Under the pieces are notes generated by a model. The model searched no databases. It saw nothing but the letters and a program-made list of their open reading frames with translations, and was not told the DNA's origin. Both the position numbers and the translations under genes were made by a program. A stretch of DNA of 64,000 nucleotides from Sindora glabra (Eukaryota; Streptophyta; Magnoliopsida; Fabales; Fabaceae), in NCBI GenBank assembly GCA_020226215.1, contig CM035230.1, positions 457,501 through 521,500 on the forward strand. The letters run 5' to 3'. Positions 28,301 through 39,758 of the stretch are shown one piece after another (within the stretch, counting starts at the first letter, position 1; each line of letters opens with the position of its first letter).

Positions 28301-29520
28301 TCTAATGACATTTGTTTTTTTTTACAACCATTATGAATCATTTGTGATGTTTATGCATTCATAAGTGCTAGCTAGATATGTTTACATGAAACAGAAGTGA
28401 ATTGAACTTATGTCCGTGATTCGATCTGCATCAATTTAGAATCATGCATTAAAAGTGTATACCTTCTATCGGTTTATGTTTCTTTTGCTTGGATCTTTGG
28501 TGGGTTTCAGAGTAATTTTTAAATTTTCATTATGTTCTTTTATTTGAAACCTAACATGAATGTCAAGGTTATATCATTACTAAAAGTAATTAATTTCCTT
28601 GAAAATTATGTTAAAAGGGCATTGATAATTTTAAACACATTCAAAGGGAGCCCTATTAAAACTGTCAACCATATCCAACTCAATTTAAGGTAGGGTCCAT
28701 TAAGATGGCTAATAAATTTTGTCTCATTGAAGGAGTGCTAAGTTATCACATCTTACTAGGTCGTTCATGGTTACATGCTTATAATTGTGTGCCCTCCACT
28801 TTACACTAGTGTATAAAAGCAAATTTCATGGGCAAAAGACATAGAACTTTACATTACTAACACATCATTCAATAAAGATGAAGCTCACTTCACATATCTA
28901 ATCTACTTTGACAAGCTATCAAATTTAGGAATGAATATGGTTACCAAGCCATATGGCATCCTTATCAATACAAACAAGGACAAGGAAAAGGGTAATTATT
29001 ATATCAAAGGTGTCTTTTTTTCTATAAGAAAGATAACCCATCTATAAGTTAGCTAATAAATCCTATAGCAAAGGCATCAATAACTCCCACTTTTAATGAA
29101 GTCAAGGGAGTAAAACCACCCATTAAGAAATATTAAAATACCCAGTTATCCACTGTACCAAAGGTGCAAATGGAAAAGTGATCAATTAGTTGAGGAGACA
29201 AAAATCCTAAAAGGCCAAAAATAGATTTATAATTACATTCACTTATGAACCCCTTAGGCTCTAAATTGCATGAAGACATGGAAATGGAATCTCTATCGTA
29301 GGAAAAAGAGATAAAAAAACCCACTACCCACTCTATAAGATAGCCTAAAAACCTTCAATGAAGAATTTAAAGTCATGAACTTAGGTGAAGAAGGTGAAGA
29401 TCAACTAACTTTTATCAATGCAATTTTCATAGTAGAAGAGAACAAGACCAATTGTTCATGTTGCCAAAAAGGTTTAAAGAAGCATTTGCATAAGAGGACC
29501 ACGAGATGCTAGATCTTAAC
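25400..29520 (+). pseudogene. Ty3/gypsy polyprotein remnant, interrupted by an LTR
   Basis: Heavily decayed plus-strand coding sequence. A weak gag match lies near 25480-25660 (PKSIVSNSL, ILEFSMSFI, then a short degenerate block). The aspartic protease region starts near 26733: DHN-PLYLKVTI, then ALVDNNLGVNYL, corresponding to the HNRPLY and (L/M)VDGGS.(V/I)N blocks of gypsy proteases, with the catalytic DGGS now DNNL. After the LTR insertion the frame resumes at 28557 with a conserved post-protease block, SYHILLGRSWLHA and VPSTLH, at 28741-28806. Near 29350-29440, TFNEEFKVMNLGEEGEDQ resembles the acidic linker before reverse transcriptase. No reverse transcriptase is visible. Stops and shifts are frequent, so no protein is made. 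Motif order points to the Tat/Athila-type gypsy branch, but this is uncertain. Confidence 0.6.
26832..28556 (+). mobile_element. LTR of family F (copy F1) inside the gypsy protease
   Basis: This matches the reverse complement of LTR F2 (34688-36341) over its length. Shared landmarks are ATAATAATTATCCTT near the start, ACAATGTACT, ATCAAATCAA, CATGAG(A/G)A.T, GCATTGATTGGGTA-like and AAATGGGATTT, CTTTGATTGAGTGAGACT, ACACATTCCAT.CC, and a terminal GGATC(T/C)TTGGT and CCTAACA (28556). Gypsy protease sequence lies on both sides. Flanking TGCAT (26827-26831) and TGAAT (28557-28561) may be a 5-bp TSD with one mismatch, though the first bases of the LTR would then be lost. No internal region accompanies it, so it is a solo LTR or fragment. 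Confidence 0.7.
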
Positions 29521-29529
29521 CTTAGTTTG

Positions 29530-30498
29530 GTATCTTATCTCTTAAACCATTGAAGAAAAGAGATAAGTAAGACTTAAAATAAAGACTTAAAAATGAAAAG
29601 AGTTGTTGATTTGATAACTTAATTAATTGAAAGAGATAATGATAATTAATTTCAAAATGAGAAGTTCACATATACTAGAACATTTCAAGAACTAGCAATA
29701 ACTACAAGCAAATAACTTCTTCTTTTTTTTATTTTTTTTCACTTTGTTTTCAACACTTCAGTTCTTTATTTTTCTTACCTCTTCTTTGTAAGTTGCCTTT
29801 TGATTCACTAATTTGGCTTTTCTCCTTTATTTCTTACTGTTTTTGCTTTCTAACTCATAATTACTCAGTACCATTCTTTATTTTGTTCTTGCATTAGTTT
29901 TTACTTTAAACTCAATTTCACCATACAACACTATATATGTTGATTGCAAGAGTTTTCACATAATTCAATCTTGAAGCTCTTTGCTTTGCTTTAATCAATC
30001 ACTATATTCAAATATAGCACTTTAATGTTGTGCTATTAGAATATGGCAATTGGTTAGTGCAAGCTAAACTTCTTCACTTTGAACTTTTAATGAACATGTT
30101 CAATACACCTTTCATTCATTATACTAGCACTAATATTTGAACCAGATTTTGAACTAAACAACATGAATCAACACAAAACAAAGAAAGTGACCAAGTATTG
30201 CAACTAAATTCAGACTTAGAATTGACTTAGATAACTTATCAAACACATAAAAGGTAGAAATGAAAAGCAATTCAGGTTTAAAAGAAAACTAAAACAAAAT
30301 ACATGAATTTAAGACAAACCAAATTAGAAATGAAATAGATAATAAAACAAAATTAGAAAGGGTAGAAATGAAGAATAAGGATATAAATATGGGTGAACAG
30401 TGGCATGAACAGTATAAGAATAGTACGATGAAACAGTGAACAATGACATGAACAGTACCAAAAATTAAAGAGAAGTGAAACCTGAATTTGGGAACCTT
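29530..30498 (-). mobile_element. Leader region of the minus-strand LTR element
   Basis: Lying just downstream (minus sense) of a primer-binding site, this should be the 5' untranslated leader and gag start of the element whose LTR is at 30514-31129. It is T- and CTGTTCA-rich on the minus strand, with repeated ACTGTTCATG-like words at 30390-30470. No gag frame was found, so the element is truncated or too decayed. Confidence 0.4.
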
Positions 30499-30513
30499 GC
30501 TTTGAATACCAAA
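30499..30513 (-). other. Primer-binding site (initiator Met tRNA type)
   Basis: The minus strand reads TTTGGTATTCAAAGC immediately after the LTR end CA. The usual plant primer-binding site for initiator tRNA-Met begins TTGGTATCAGAGC, so the match is good with a couple of changes. It fixes the orientation and the LTR boundary. Confidence 0.6.
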
Positions 30514-31129
30514 TGATGTGAAATTATATTGGATCTATCCTAAATCAGATGCAATCAAAGAAAAAAAATGAAAAGTATTCTCATCATACTTCAAAAAAGA
30601 GGAAGAAATTAGAAGCAATAAGAGATATATTTGATGCCACAAAGGTTGAATTCCCTTTAATAAGTTTTCAAGTTCATACAAAGCTTGATTTGTATAAGGA
30701 ACAAGCCTCTTTATATAGTTATCTAAAACCTTAATTAAAAATGGGCTCAAATGACACTATATTAGTCTAAAACTATTTCACTAACCTAAATCCAATAAAA
30801 GACCTCTAAATAACTCTTAGTAACATGGTAATATTTTAAAGTAAAATGGGCCTAAACACATTCAACCTAAATGAAAGCCCAAAATGTTTTAAAAAAAAGA
30901 CTAACACAAAATAACACAAATTAAAGGTCCAAATGGTTGAAGTGGCGCCAATTAGGATAATGGTTGATATGGCATTGATATGGTGCATCTCCTTGATGAT
31001 GCAGCAGTGATGTGGATTATGGTTGATGTGGCGTCATCTCCTTGATGATGTGGTACAATTCTAATGCACTTGATTAAGCTCTTCTCCTATCCCATTTCTT
31101 TATGGTTAACTCCCCTTAGATTCACATCA
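30514..31129 (-). mobile_element. Complete 5' LTR, 616 bp, minus orientation
   Basis: The ends are TGATGTGAA (30514) and TTCACATCA (31121-31129), a perfect 9-bp terminal inverted repeat of the TG...CA type. A primer-binding site adjoins the left end and the minus strand has a TATA box CTATATAAAGAGG (30706-30718), so U3 is on the right. U3 carries a short duplication of about 58 bp (30960-31060) built on ATGGTTGATGTGGC and CATCTCCTTGATGATG. Flanking pentamers CCAAA and AATAA do not match, as expected for a 5' LTR rather than a solo LTR. Overlapping frames on both strands at 30535-30750 are incidental. Confidence 0.75.
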
Positions 31130-31549
31130 AATAAGATATTAAAATATCAACTATTTAATTTATTATAATGGATATAGCTAAATATCAAACATGCCATAAA
31201 TTTCTAATTCACCATTTTATTATATAAATTCAAATCCTTTTCTAACATTTCTTAATAATCTTAAGAAATACATTGCCATTTACTTGTATATATATATCAT
31301 GGTTTAGAGCCTTTTGGTGCTCTTAAACTAATTTAAAATTTTATCAAATTTTATTTCAACATTCCTAACATATTATTATACAAGATACAACAATTTAATT
31401 GCACCAATTGTCTCTATGGATGTTGTTCATACAAAACCTAAATAGGAGATTTAAAAATAGGATTGCATAGGGACACTTGCAATTTAAGCCTATTTTCATC
31501 AATCAAATGGAAACCAATTGCCTCCAAAGCTTTCCACAACATTCTTAAC

Positions 31550-31913
31550 ATATTAAATAGAGAATAACTTAAGTGTTGTACAATAAATTTCATGGTTTTA
31601 CTACTACATAAAAGGCATGAATTTAGAATTACCAAATCCAAATAGCGTTGGAGCTATAAAAAAAAGGCTACTATTTGGGCAACCAAATCAACTCTGTTTT
31701 CCGTTAAACTTTAAATAAGCTTTCTAACATGCTAAATATCATTTATGAAGAATTTCATAATTTTTCTTATTCATTTGGTACCTTAAAAAAAATTGAAACT
31801 CCAGACTAACTAGAATAGGATTCTAAAATGGGTAGTTTTGAATATTTTATTACTAACTTGCCTTTTCATGTACTTAAAATTTTTTAAAAGAATTCCAATT
31901 TCATCTATAATCA
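31550..31913. repeat. Left part of a tandem array split by LTR A
   Basis: From about 31720 the sequence matches units at 36700-36880 and 37080-37255: TTTCATAATTTTTCTTATT, then a GGTA(C)CTTAAAA stretch, GGTAGTTTTGAATATTT, ACTAACTTGC and CAATTTCATCTATAATCA. It ends at the LTR A insertion point, and the array continues at 36546. Confidence 0.75.
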
Positions 31914-34900
31914 TGTAATATCCCATAAGAGTTTTCTTTAAAAAATACCTTAAGTGAATTAAAAATTTTAAATAAGTATTATATTAGAAAATACTTTAAT
32001 AAAAAACCCGATAGAAAAATCAAGTAAAATTTGAGAGAATCATAAGAGTAATTTTGATATGAGCTTAACTAGATTTTTTATGAAAATTTTATTTGGCAAA
32101 AAATATGTTAAAATCTAATTAAAAACCCAATAACATATTTAAAAAAATTTGCATAGGAATTTATTGGAATTCCATCACCTGATAAGCCAAAAAGTAAAAA
32201 ATTAGGCCAGAAAATTTAAATATACTAATCTAAAAATCCTTGGGCTGATCTAAATAAAAAATTTGTGAGCCCAAAATGTATGTATAAGTTAAGAAATAAA
32301 GGATAAAAAATATCTAAAAGTTTAAGGGCAAAAAATGCAAAGAAAATGAGAAATTTAGAGTTAATTTATAATAAATTATTTTTATTTTTTTAAGTAATTA
32401 ATTTTTATTGGAATTGGGTTGGTTTGGCCTAATTTTTGAAAGCCCAAATCTAATTTTTAAGTGCTAAAAAATGTGGACTCAAGCTTCTAAAAGAAGCTAA
32501 GGACTAAATTGGAAGAAAAAGGAAAGTTCTGGGCATTTTTGTTAAGAATTTTTCTAGATATTTCTAAAATTATTTTATATATAAAAAATTCTGATAAAAG
32601 TCTCAGATTTTTAGCTATGCAAACTGTCCCCTATATGCAAGTCATTATCAAATTTTTATAAAATAAATAAAAGAAGAAAAAGGGTAACCAATGGGATTAA
32701 TTTAAGGAATAATATATATACATTTAGGGAACCAAATGAGCACATTTTGCTACTCTTTTTCCCTAACAAAACGTGAGTGTCCTAGCCCTCTTCACCAAGG
32801 TTTCAGCTTCTCCAACTAATTCAAGAAATTCTCCAATTGATTTCTTCAAAATTTTTGTAAGGTAAACATACTTTCTTTCTCTTTTCTTCATGTTTTCATG
32901 GAAATTCTTCTCTAAATCTTATAAAATTGTGTTTATTACTTTTGTTGGAATTCATCTACCTTTAGTGATTATTTAGAAAATTAGAAAATTTAAAAAATTT
33001 GAGGTGAGTGGCAACTACCTCTTTTCTTTAGAGTTTTCCTAAGGAAATTAATGAAAATGGAGATTTATGATGATATTATTGTGATTTTATGTGTGGCCAT
33101 GTATGAAGATATCATTATAATTTGTGCCCTTTTTGGATGTTGGTTAATGATATTAGGATGTTATTGGATTGACAAAAGTGGATGAAGTTTCACTAAAATA
33201 GATTGTAAGATGATTATAGAAAAGTTTAGAAACAAAATTCTATTAAGGAGGTTTATTAACATGTTTCTACTTGCCCTTTATAAAGTCACATTTGGGATTT
33301 GTTTTAATTGCAAATTTTGATCTTTTAATGTGTCAAATGATGTTAGGATGTGTAAGGAAAATTTTGTAAATTTTTGGAAAATTTTAGAAATGTAAAAAGT
33401 GAATGTCTAAAAGCCTAGAAGAAATGAAGCCAAAACAGGATGCTGGCAAATTTTGCTTCTGTTGTTAGGGTATTTGGCCAATCAAATGATGGAGAAAAGT
33501 TATGAAAATCGGTGTACTTACCTTCCCATATGTTAGAAAACTCACATCCAAATTTAGTGATATTTGAAGCTCATCTTGTTATCCAATAAAATTTTCTATC
33601 TCAGGTGCTCCAGTGTAGTTTTGATTCTGGACCCTGCCTATGTAGTCTCGGGTTTGAAAATTTTTGAACCATAAAATGATTAGTAAAAATTATGAAACAT
33701 TCAGGATATGTTATTTAGGATGTTATAAATTTTATTTCAAATTTTGGTGGTAATTGAAGTTAATTTATTTATCCAAATGATAAATTTGTTATGACAACTC
33801 CAGTGCTGTCTAAATATCATAGCTTTAAGTTCATGCTTTTGGTGCGTGGTGAAACTCCCGAAATTAATTATATAACAATTGATTTATTCATTATTTAACA
33901 TGTTAGGGATGCTATATTAAAATTAAGTAATTTATAGAAGTGGTTTGAATATTAAAAAGGCCCTTCCATTACATGATACTCTATGCTAGCCCTATTTTGA
34001 GAATGTGCTTTCACTTCTGTGTGAGCAGCATCAGAGAACTATAATTGGTGTAAGATAATTGACCATTAATAATTCACAATGGTTTAATAATATGCTAAGG
34101 GTATAAGATAAATTTTTGGTAAAAATTAGAATGAATTTAAGTGGTGACAGGGGGATTTACTTCTAAATACCCCTTATGCTCTAATAAGGCTTTTGGATTA
34201 GTAAAGTATGTTTTGAATTAATATCATACCCTCATTATTCAAATAGCTTTCAATTTTGAAATAATCACATGTTATATTTGTTGTTAAAATAATTAATAAA
34301 ACACTTATGGCTAAATTGGTATTTTAACCATACTTATAATATATCTTAATAGAATGCATGGTTAATGCTTATGATGTCCCAATATGGTTGATACCTATGG
34401 TGTCCTAATGTAGTTGATGCCTACTGTGTTCCATCTTGGTTAATGCCTATGATGCCTTGATACTTAGTCATTCACTGAGTAATTTTTATTACTCACACTC
34501 GTTTGTATTATTTCTTCTATAGATACTGATTGTTATCCCGATGAGGTGAATTGACATATGTGCTAAATCTTTTCCTTACTATGTGAAGGTACCCCAAAAG
34601 AATAGTATGGGATAGTTTGGTTTATTGGGTAAAAAGTACTCTTTCTCATAATGTTATGTTATGCATATACTAATATTAGCATATTTTTGTTGGGAATTCG
34701 GATTATCACATGCAGCGGAATTTTAAATTTTGATCCGAATTCTACCTAGGATCCATGCAAAAAGCATGAGTCAATAATTAGGGTTTTACCTATTGGGCAC
34801 TCGTGTTTCTACTGATCAAAACTTGAGAGCGGATGAATCAAACGCCGGCCGGAAGGTACAGCGTCTCTACGGTATCCACACGGAGTGAACAACGACCTCT

Positions 34901-36545
34901 CACCCTCCACGCGTCTGCTAGGATGCGTTTTTCTCTCTAAGAATTAGGATTGGATGTTTTCTGAGTGATTTAGGGTTTATATGGAAGCTTAAAACGTGAT
35001 TATTAAGTGCTGCCCTCAAGTCCCTTTTTATAGAACTTAGGCAAGCCATAATCCTAGTCCTACTAGGATAATGCTTCCAAAATCCTAATCATACTTAACA
35101 ACTCATCTTATCCTTATCCTAGAGATAATGGGAAGAGATAAGACTTATCTATTAATTATCTAATATTAGATAATGATATTATCTCATAATATAAATATTT
35201 TAATATTAGATAATTGCATATAGTTATCAAATATCAAAATAATATTATCTCATAATATATTTATCTAATATCTGATAAGATAATTACTTGATATTACTTT
35301 AATATCAAATAATATCACATAATATATATATATATATATATAATGTGAATTTATTATTCTTAATAATATATATGCACGAAAATAAGTCCAATTAATTGGA
35401 TATTAATATAATTAAAGTCCAATTAATTATTGTCTTATTCCTACTCCTTTTGTGTGACCCTGTAGGTTCTTACTACGTTGACAATGACTTATTATTGAGC
35501 CATAAACAGCGAGCGGTATCTAGCAATACATCACTGCCACTCAAGTAGTAAGAATGTCTGTGATTCAACATCCACCTAATACATGATCAACGTTTTACAT
35601 CATAACCCTTTTGTAATAATATCCAAATTGAATTGGAGGCATGGAATGTGTCATCCTCGTCAATGTTCAATTTATATTTCTTGATACTGAGTAGACTTAA
35701 AATAAATAATTAATATCACATATTAATTCAACTGAGCATGGCCATGCATTTCTAAGTCTCACTCAATCAAGGGGCCCAAGGATATTTCTCTTTTATACAA
35801 GAGTAACAAAATCCCATTTACATCACTCACTTCCCTCTGCATGATTTATGACATACCCAATCAATGCCCTACTTGTCACCTGATTAAAGGTGACATAGGA
35901 CAATATTAAAGTGGGTAATTCCTCATGTAGGGAACCGTAGTGACTTCAGGTCAAAGGTTTATGCGTAGTTGTGATCATATGAGAATAACTTATGACACGT
36001 TTATCCATGCAATATTCTCATAGTGGGTCAGTCCAGTACATTGTTCACTAGCAATGTACTCATGTATTGATTTGATATTACATATCCATGATTCGTAATC
36101 ATCAGTCACTATACATGCTAGTCTCGATGTATTATTACTATCCTTTTTCATAATAATACTTGACTAGGGGCATTTTAGGAATAGCAAAGCTATTCCAAGG
36201 ATAATTATTATATTAAGTTATAAATTGCGCATAATAATAATAAAAATAAAATATAATAATTAAATTGCCTAAAATAAAATATAATACATTGTGTATAACT
36301 CTAATCATCTTATATGATTGGTTCTAGGACACACACCAACAATCTTTGTATACTTTCTAAACTTATGTATATATTTCTCTATATCAATTTGTATTTCAAT
36401 ACTTATATAATTATGAGTATTTGCTTATTATATGTTTAATAGAAGGAGTGGAGAGAAAGTTGTAGAATGTTAAGGTTTATAAAGGTATTTAGTTAATGGA
36501 TCTATGCTAATTAGATATCCTTATACTTGTAACGATACCTTGACA
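31914..36545 (+). mobile_element. Gypsy-type solo LTR A with nested LTR F2
   Basis: It starts TGTAATATCCC (31914) and ends CTTGACA (36545), with a perfect 5-bp TSD AATCA on both sides (31909-31913 and 36546-36550). Joining the flanks restores the unit seen uninterrupted twice downstream (ATCATCCTAACACTAAAT type), which confirms the insertion. After subtracting the nested LTR F2 and its TSD the LTR is about 2.97 kb. Landmarks: AAAACCCGATAGAAAAATC, a promoter-like AATATATATACATTTAGGG near 32705, and CATTCACTGAGTAATTTTTA near 34475. LTR fragments B (minus) and C (minus) are relatives. No internal domains are left, so recombination between LTRs is the likely origin. Confidence 0.8.
34688..36341 (-). 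mobile_element. Solo LTR of family F (copy F2), nested in LTR A
   Basis: It starts TGTTGGGAATTCGG and ends CACACACCAACA, with TG...CA ends and TGTTGG/CCAACA inverted termini, 1654 bp. Flanking pentamers are ATTTT (34683-34687) and ATCTT (36342-36346): a TSD with one C/T difference. A minus-strand TATA box (TCTATAAAAAGGG, about 35022-35034) sets the orientation, with U5 on the left. The GC-rich patch at 34830-34920 is the transcribed leader. It is closely related to F1 (26832-28556) and to the LTR end at 63874. Confidence 0.85.
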
Positions 36546-37420
36546 AATCATCCTAACACTAAATATGACCTTGCTAAGAGTTGATATTTTAAAAAATTTT
36601 AACCATTGAATATATAGGGTGACTGAAAATCCTCACTTAAACATCATTTAGAATATTTATTATCATTCCAAAAAAATTGCATCATTATCTTTCTTAACAT
36701 TAAATATCATGTCATTCTAACAAAGTTTAACCATCAAATATCCTGTTTCAAAAGTTTAATAATTTTTCTTATTATTTAATGCCTTAAAATAATTAAAATC
36801 CAATACTAACCAAAATAAGATTTTAAAATAGGTAGCTTTGAGTATTTCATCACTAACTTGTTTTTTCATGTACTATCTGCAATCATCCTGACATTGAATA
36901 TAACCTTAAAAATACTAAGAATTAAAATTTTAAAAAAATTTCACCATTGAATATGTAGGGTAACTGAAGACCCTCATTCAATATCATTTGGAAAATTTGT
37001 TATCATTCCAAAAAATTTGTATCATCGTCTTTCTTAACATTAAATATCATGTCATTCCAAAAACTTTTAACCATTAAATATCATGTCTAAAGAATTTCAT
37101 AATTTTTCTCATTTATTTGATGCCTAAAAAAAAATTAAAACCCAAGACCAACTAGATCAAGGTTCTGAAATAGGTAGTTTTAAGTATTTCATCACTAACT
37201 TGCTTTCTTATTTGCCTAAAAATTTTCAAAAAGATTTTTAATTTCATTTACAATCATCCTAACACTAAATATAACTCTAAAATGTTAAGAATTGAAATTT
37301 TAAAAAATTTTAACTATTGAATATAAAGGGTGACCAAAAACCTTTATTCAACATCATTTAGAAGATTTGTTATCATTCTAACAAATTTGTGTCATCATCT
37401 TTCTTAACAATTTTCATGAA
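36546..37420. repeat. Tandem array, period 334-371 bp (right part)
   Basis: Units begin at about 36548, 36882 and 37253 with ATCATCCTAACACTAAATAT or a variant, followed by GAATTGAAATTTTAAAAAAT, a TATTGAATATA..GGGTGAC block, TTATCATTCCAAAAAATTTG and CATCATCTTTCTTAACA. With the partial unit before LTR A there are about four copies. No function is evident. Confidence 0.85.
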
Positions 37421-37439
37421 TCCTTTTTACCATCCTTCC

Positions 37440-38350
37440 TAATATCAATATATTAAGAACAAGCTATAAGGTTCAAAAAAATAAGACCAAACACTAACGT
37501 ATTGATCTCTAAGGAAGACATGGATCAATTAACAATATCATTATCTTTATGGAATAACCTTAAAATAAAGAAAAGTGCCACTCACCTTTTGTTAGTTGAT
37601 GAAGGCTTGGATTCCACTTACCTTTTTTTTCTTTTCTCACATTTTGGCTAGCTAACAGAAGTAAAAATTTTCTTTAAAATGGCTAGCCATGCACATAAAC
37701 ACACACGCACACATAAAATTCTAAAATCTTAATTCAAAAATATCTAAAATTTTCTAATTATTTTGTGTTACTTTTTAAGAAAAATCTTAGATAAGTGGTT
37801 GGTCTCTTTGGACACCCAAATAGCCTAAGAAATTAGAGAATAATTATTCTAAAAACTAATAAAAAAGCCACTTTAAATAAGTAAAAAGGATTTATTGCAA
37901 AATGGCTTCAATTTTTTACTTTCTTGCATTTTTTCCCATAAGTTTTGGACCTTAGTCTAGGCCTTTGTTTCTAAATTTTTATGCATACTTTGGGCATAGA
38001 AAAATGATTTAAATTAGCCTAAAAGGTTTTAAATTAATTCTTTTAATTTTTGGCTTAAATTCTTACTTTTCAATTCACCCAAGTTTTGGAATTTCAATAA
38101 ATTCTTACACAAATTTTTCTAAACTTATTATAGAGTTTTTAATTAGATTTTGATCTCCTTCTGATACCTAATAAAATTTTATAAAAAGTGCTAGTTGGGC
38201 ACACATCCAAATTACCTTCATGTTTTTCTTAAATTTCACTCAATTCTTCTACTGGGTTTTCTAATTTTGTTTTTTTTAATAAAATTCCTATTTAAAATTT
38301 GTACTTTATCAAAGGTATTTTCTAAAGAAACTCCTATGTAAATTCCTTAT
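37440..38350 (-). mobile_element. Gypsy-type LTR fragment, copy B
   Basis: Reversed, this follows the first 1.1 kb of LTR A: TTTCTTTAGAAAATACCTT, AAAACCCAGTAGAAGAATTG, GATCAAAATCTAATTAAAAAC, AATTTATTGAAATTCCA and GGTGAGTGGCAC (near 37580). The start TGTAATAYCC is eroded and the distal two thirds are missing. Confidence 0.65.
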
Positions 38351-38545
38351 CCTATTTTGGAATATCATATGAATGTTCATGGCTTCATTAAAAGAACCAA
38401 ATATGGGAAAGTTTGAATTTCAAAATCAATACTAAAGTAAGTTAAGTAATGACTAGAAATTATACAAAATAGCTTTTATGATTGACATGCTACAAAAAGC
38501 CTAAAATGAGATTCTTCTTGGAAAATGTTTAATGTTTTTCATAAA

Positions 38546-39693
38546 TGTTTTATCGAAAAGCAATTACAATTTAAATAATGAAGTAAAAGTTGAACACTCA
38601 TTAACTGTTGTTTGATCAAGTATAATTAGCATTATGGATTCGAGCAAATAGAAATATTACTAAAGATATTTAAAGGAAAATTTTAGTATAAGAACTATGG
38701 ATTATTTTCTCATAGAAAATTGTTAGAGTAATTAGTAGTGGAGAAGTACTTAAATCAAGTTTGAAATCTAAGGATTTCCTTAAGCATTAATAAAAAAATG
38801 ATTTATTGGAAAAGTAAAGACAATTTGGTTGCAGTGATTAAAGAGAAGATACTAGTATTTGGAATTATAGTTTTAATAAAAAGATAGCTAAGAAATAGGG
38901 TAGGCAGAAGCATTTTTCTAAGTGATTAAATCAAGGAATGATGTATGGACAAAGAGAAGTATTATTTTAATGGATAATAGAAACACACAGTGAAATTAAT
39001 GGGTGTAATTGTCATTTTTAGAGGAAGAAAGAGATTAAGTCATGTGCAAGCATTTAATAATGAAATATTACCTAAGATATTATGGATTTTATTTGAGATA
39101 TTGTTAGATGATGAAAGATAATATAGAAGTCACTACCTATGTCCTTGGAAAGTAAAGCCTATCAAAGTAGTAGTCATCATCAGAAGAATATTGAAGATTG
39201 TGTTCTCACTTGTGAAACAAACCATGGAAGCCATTTAGGAAGGAAAAAAGAGGAAATACACTACCTAGTACCTTATTATAAATCGAAAGAGAGATGATAG
39301 GAGTCTTCATTAAATCAAGAAAAAAGAAAAGGTGATAGTAAAAGGGAGAGAAAGAAAGTCACAACTAAGAGAGAAGAAAAAAGAGAGTTTTTATATTTCT
39401 TCATCTTTTCTTAGTAAATCTAGAAAGATAGTGAAAGATTCTTGGAGTTTTTGCTCAAATTTCTTTAAAAGAAGCATTTGATCTTGGAAAAAGGAGGTAA
39501 AAAGGAAATTTTACCTTAATGATTTCAATTTTCCTTTATAATTTTAGTTAGAATCTTATACTGACTTTATAGCATTTATTTGATATATGATGATGAAGTC
39601 TTGAATCCATAAAGAATGAAGTATTTTTCTAGCAAGCAACTTATCAAATGAATGGAAATCTATCTCTTTTCTTTATAGTTTTCTCTTAAGAAA

Positions 39694-39758
<65 letters not shown>

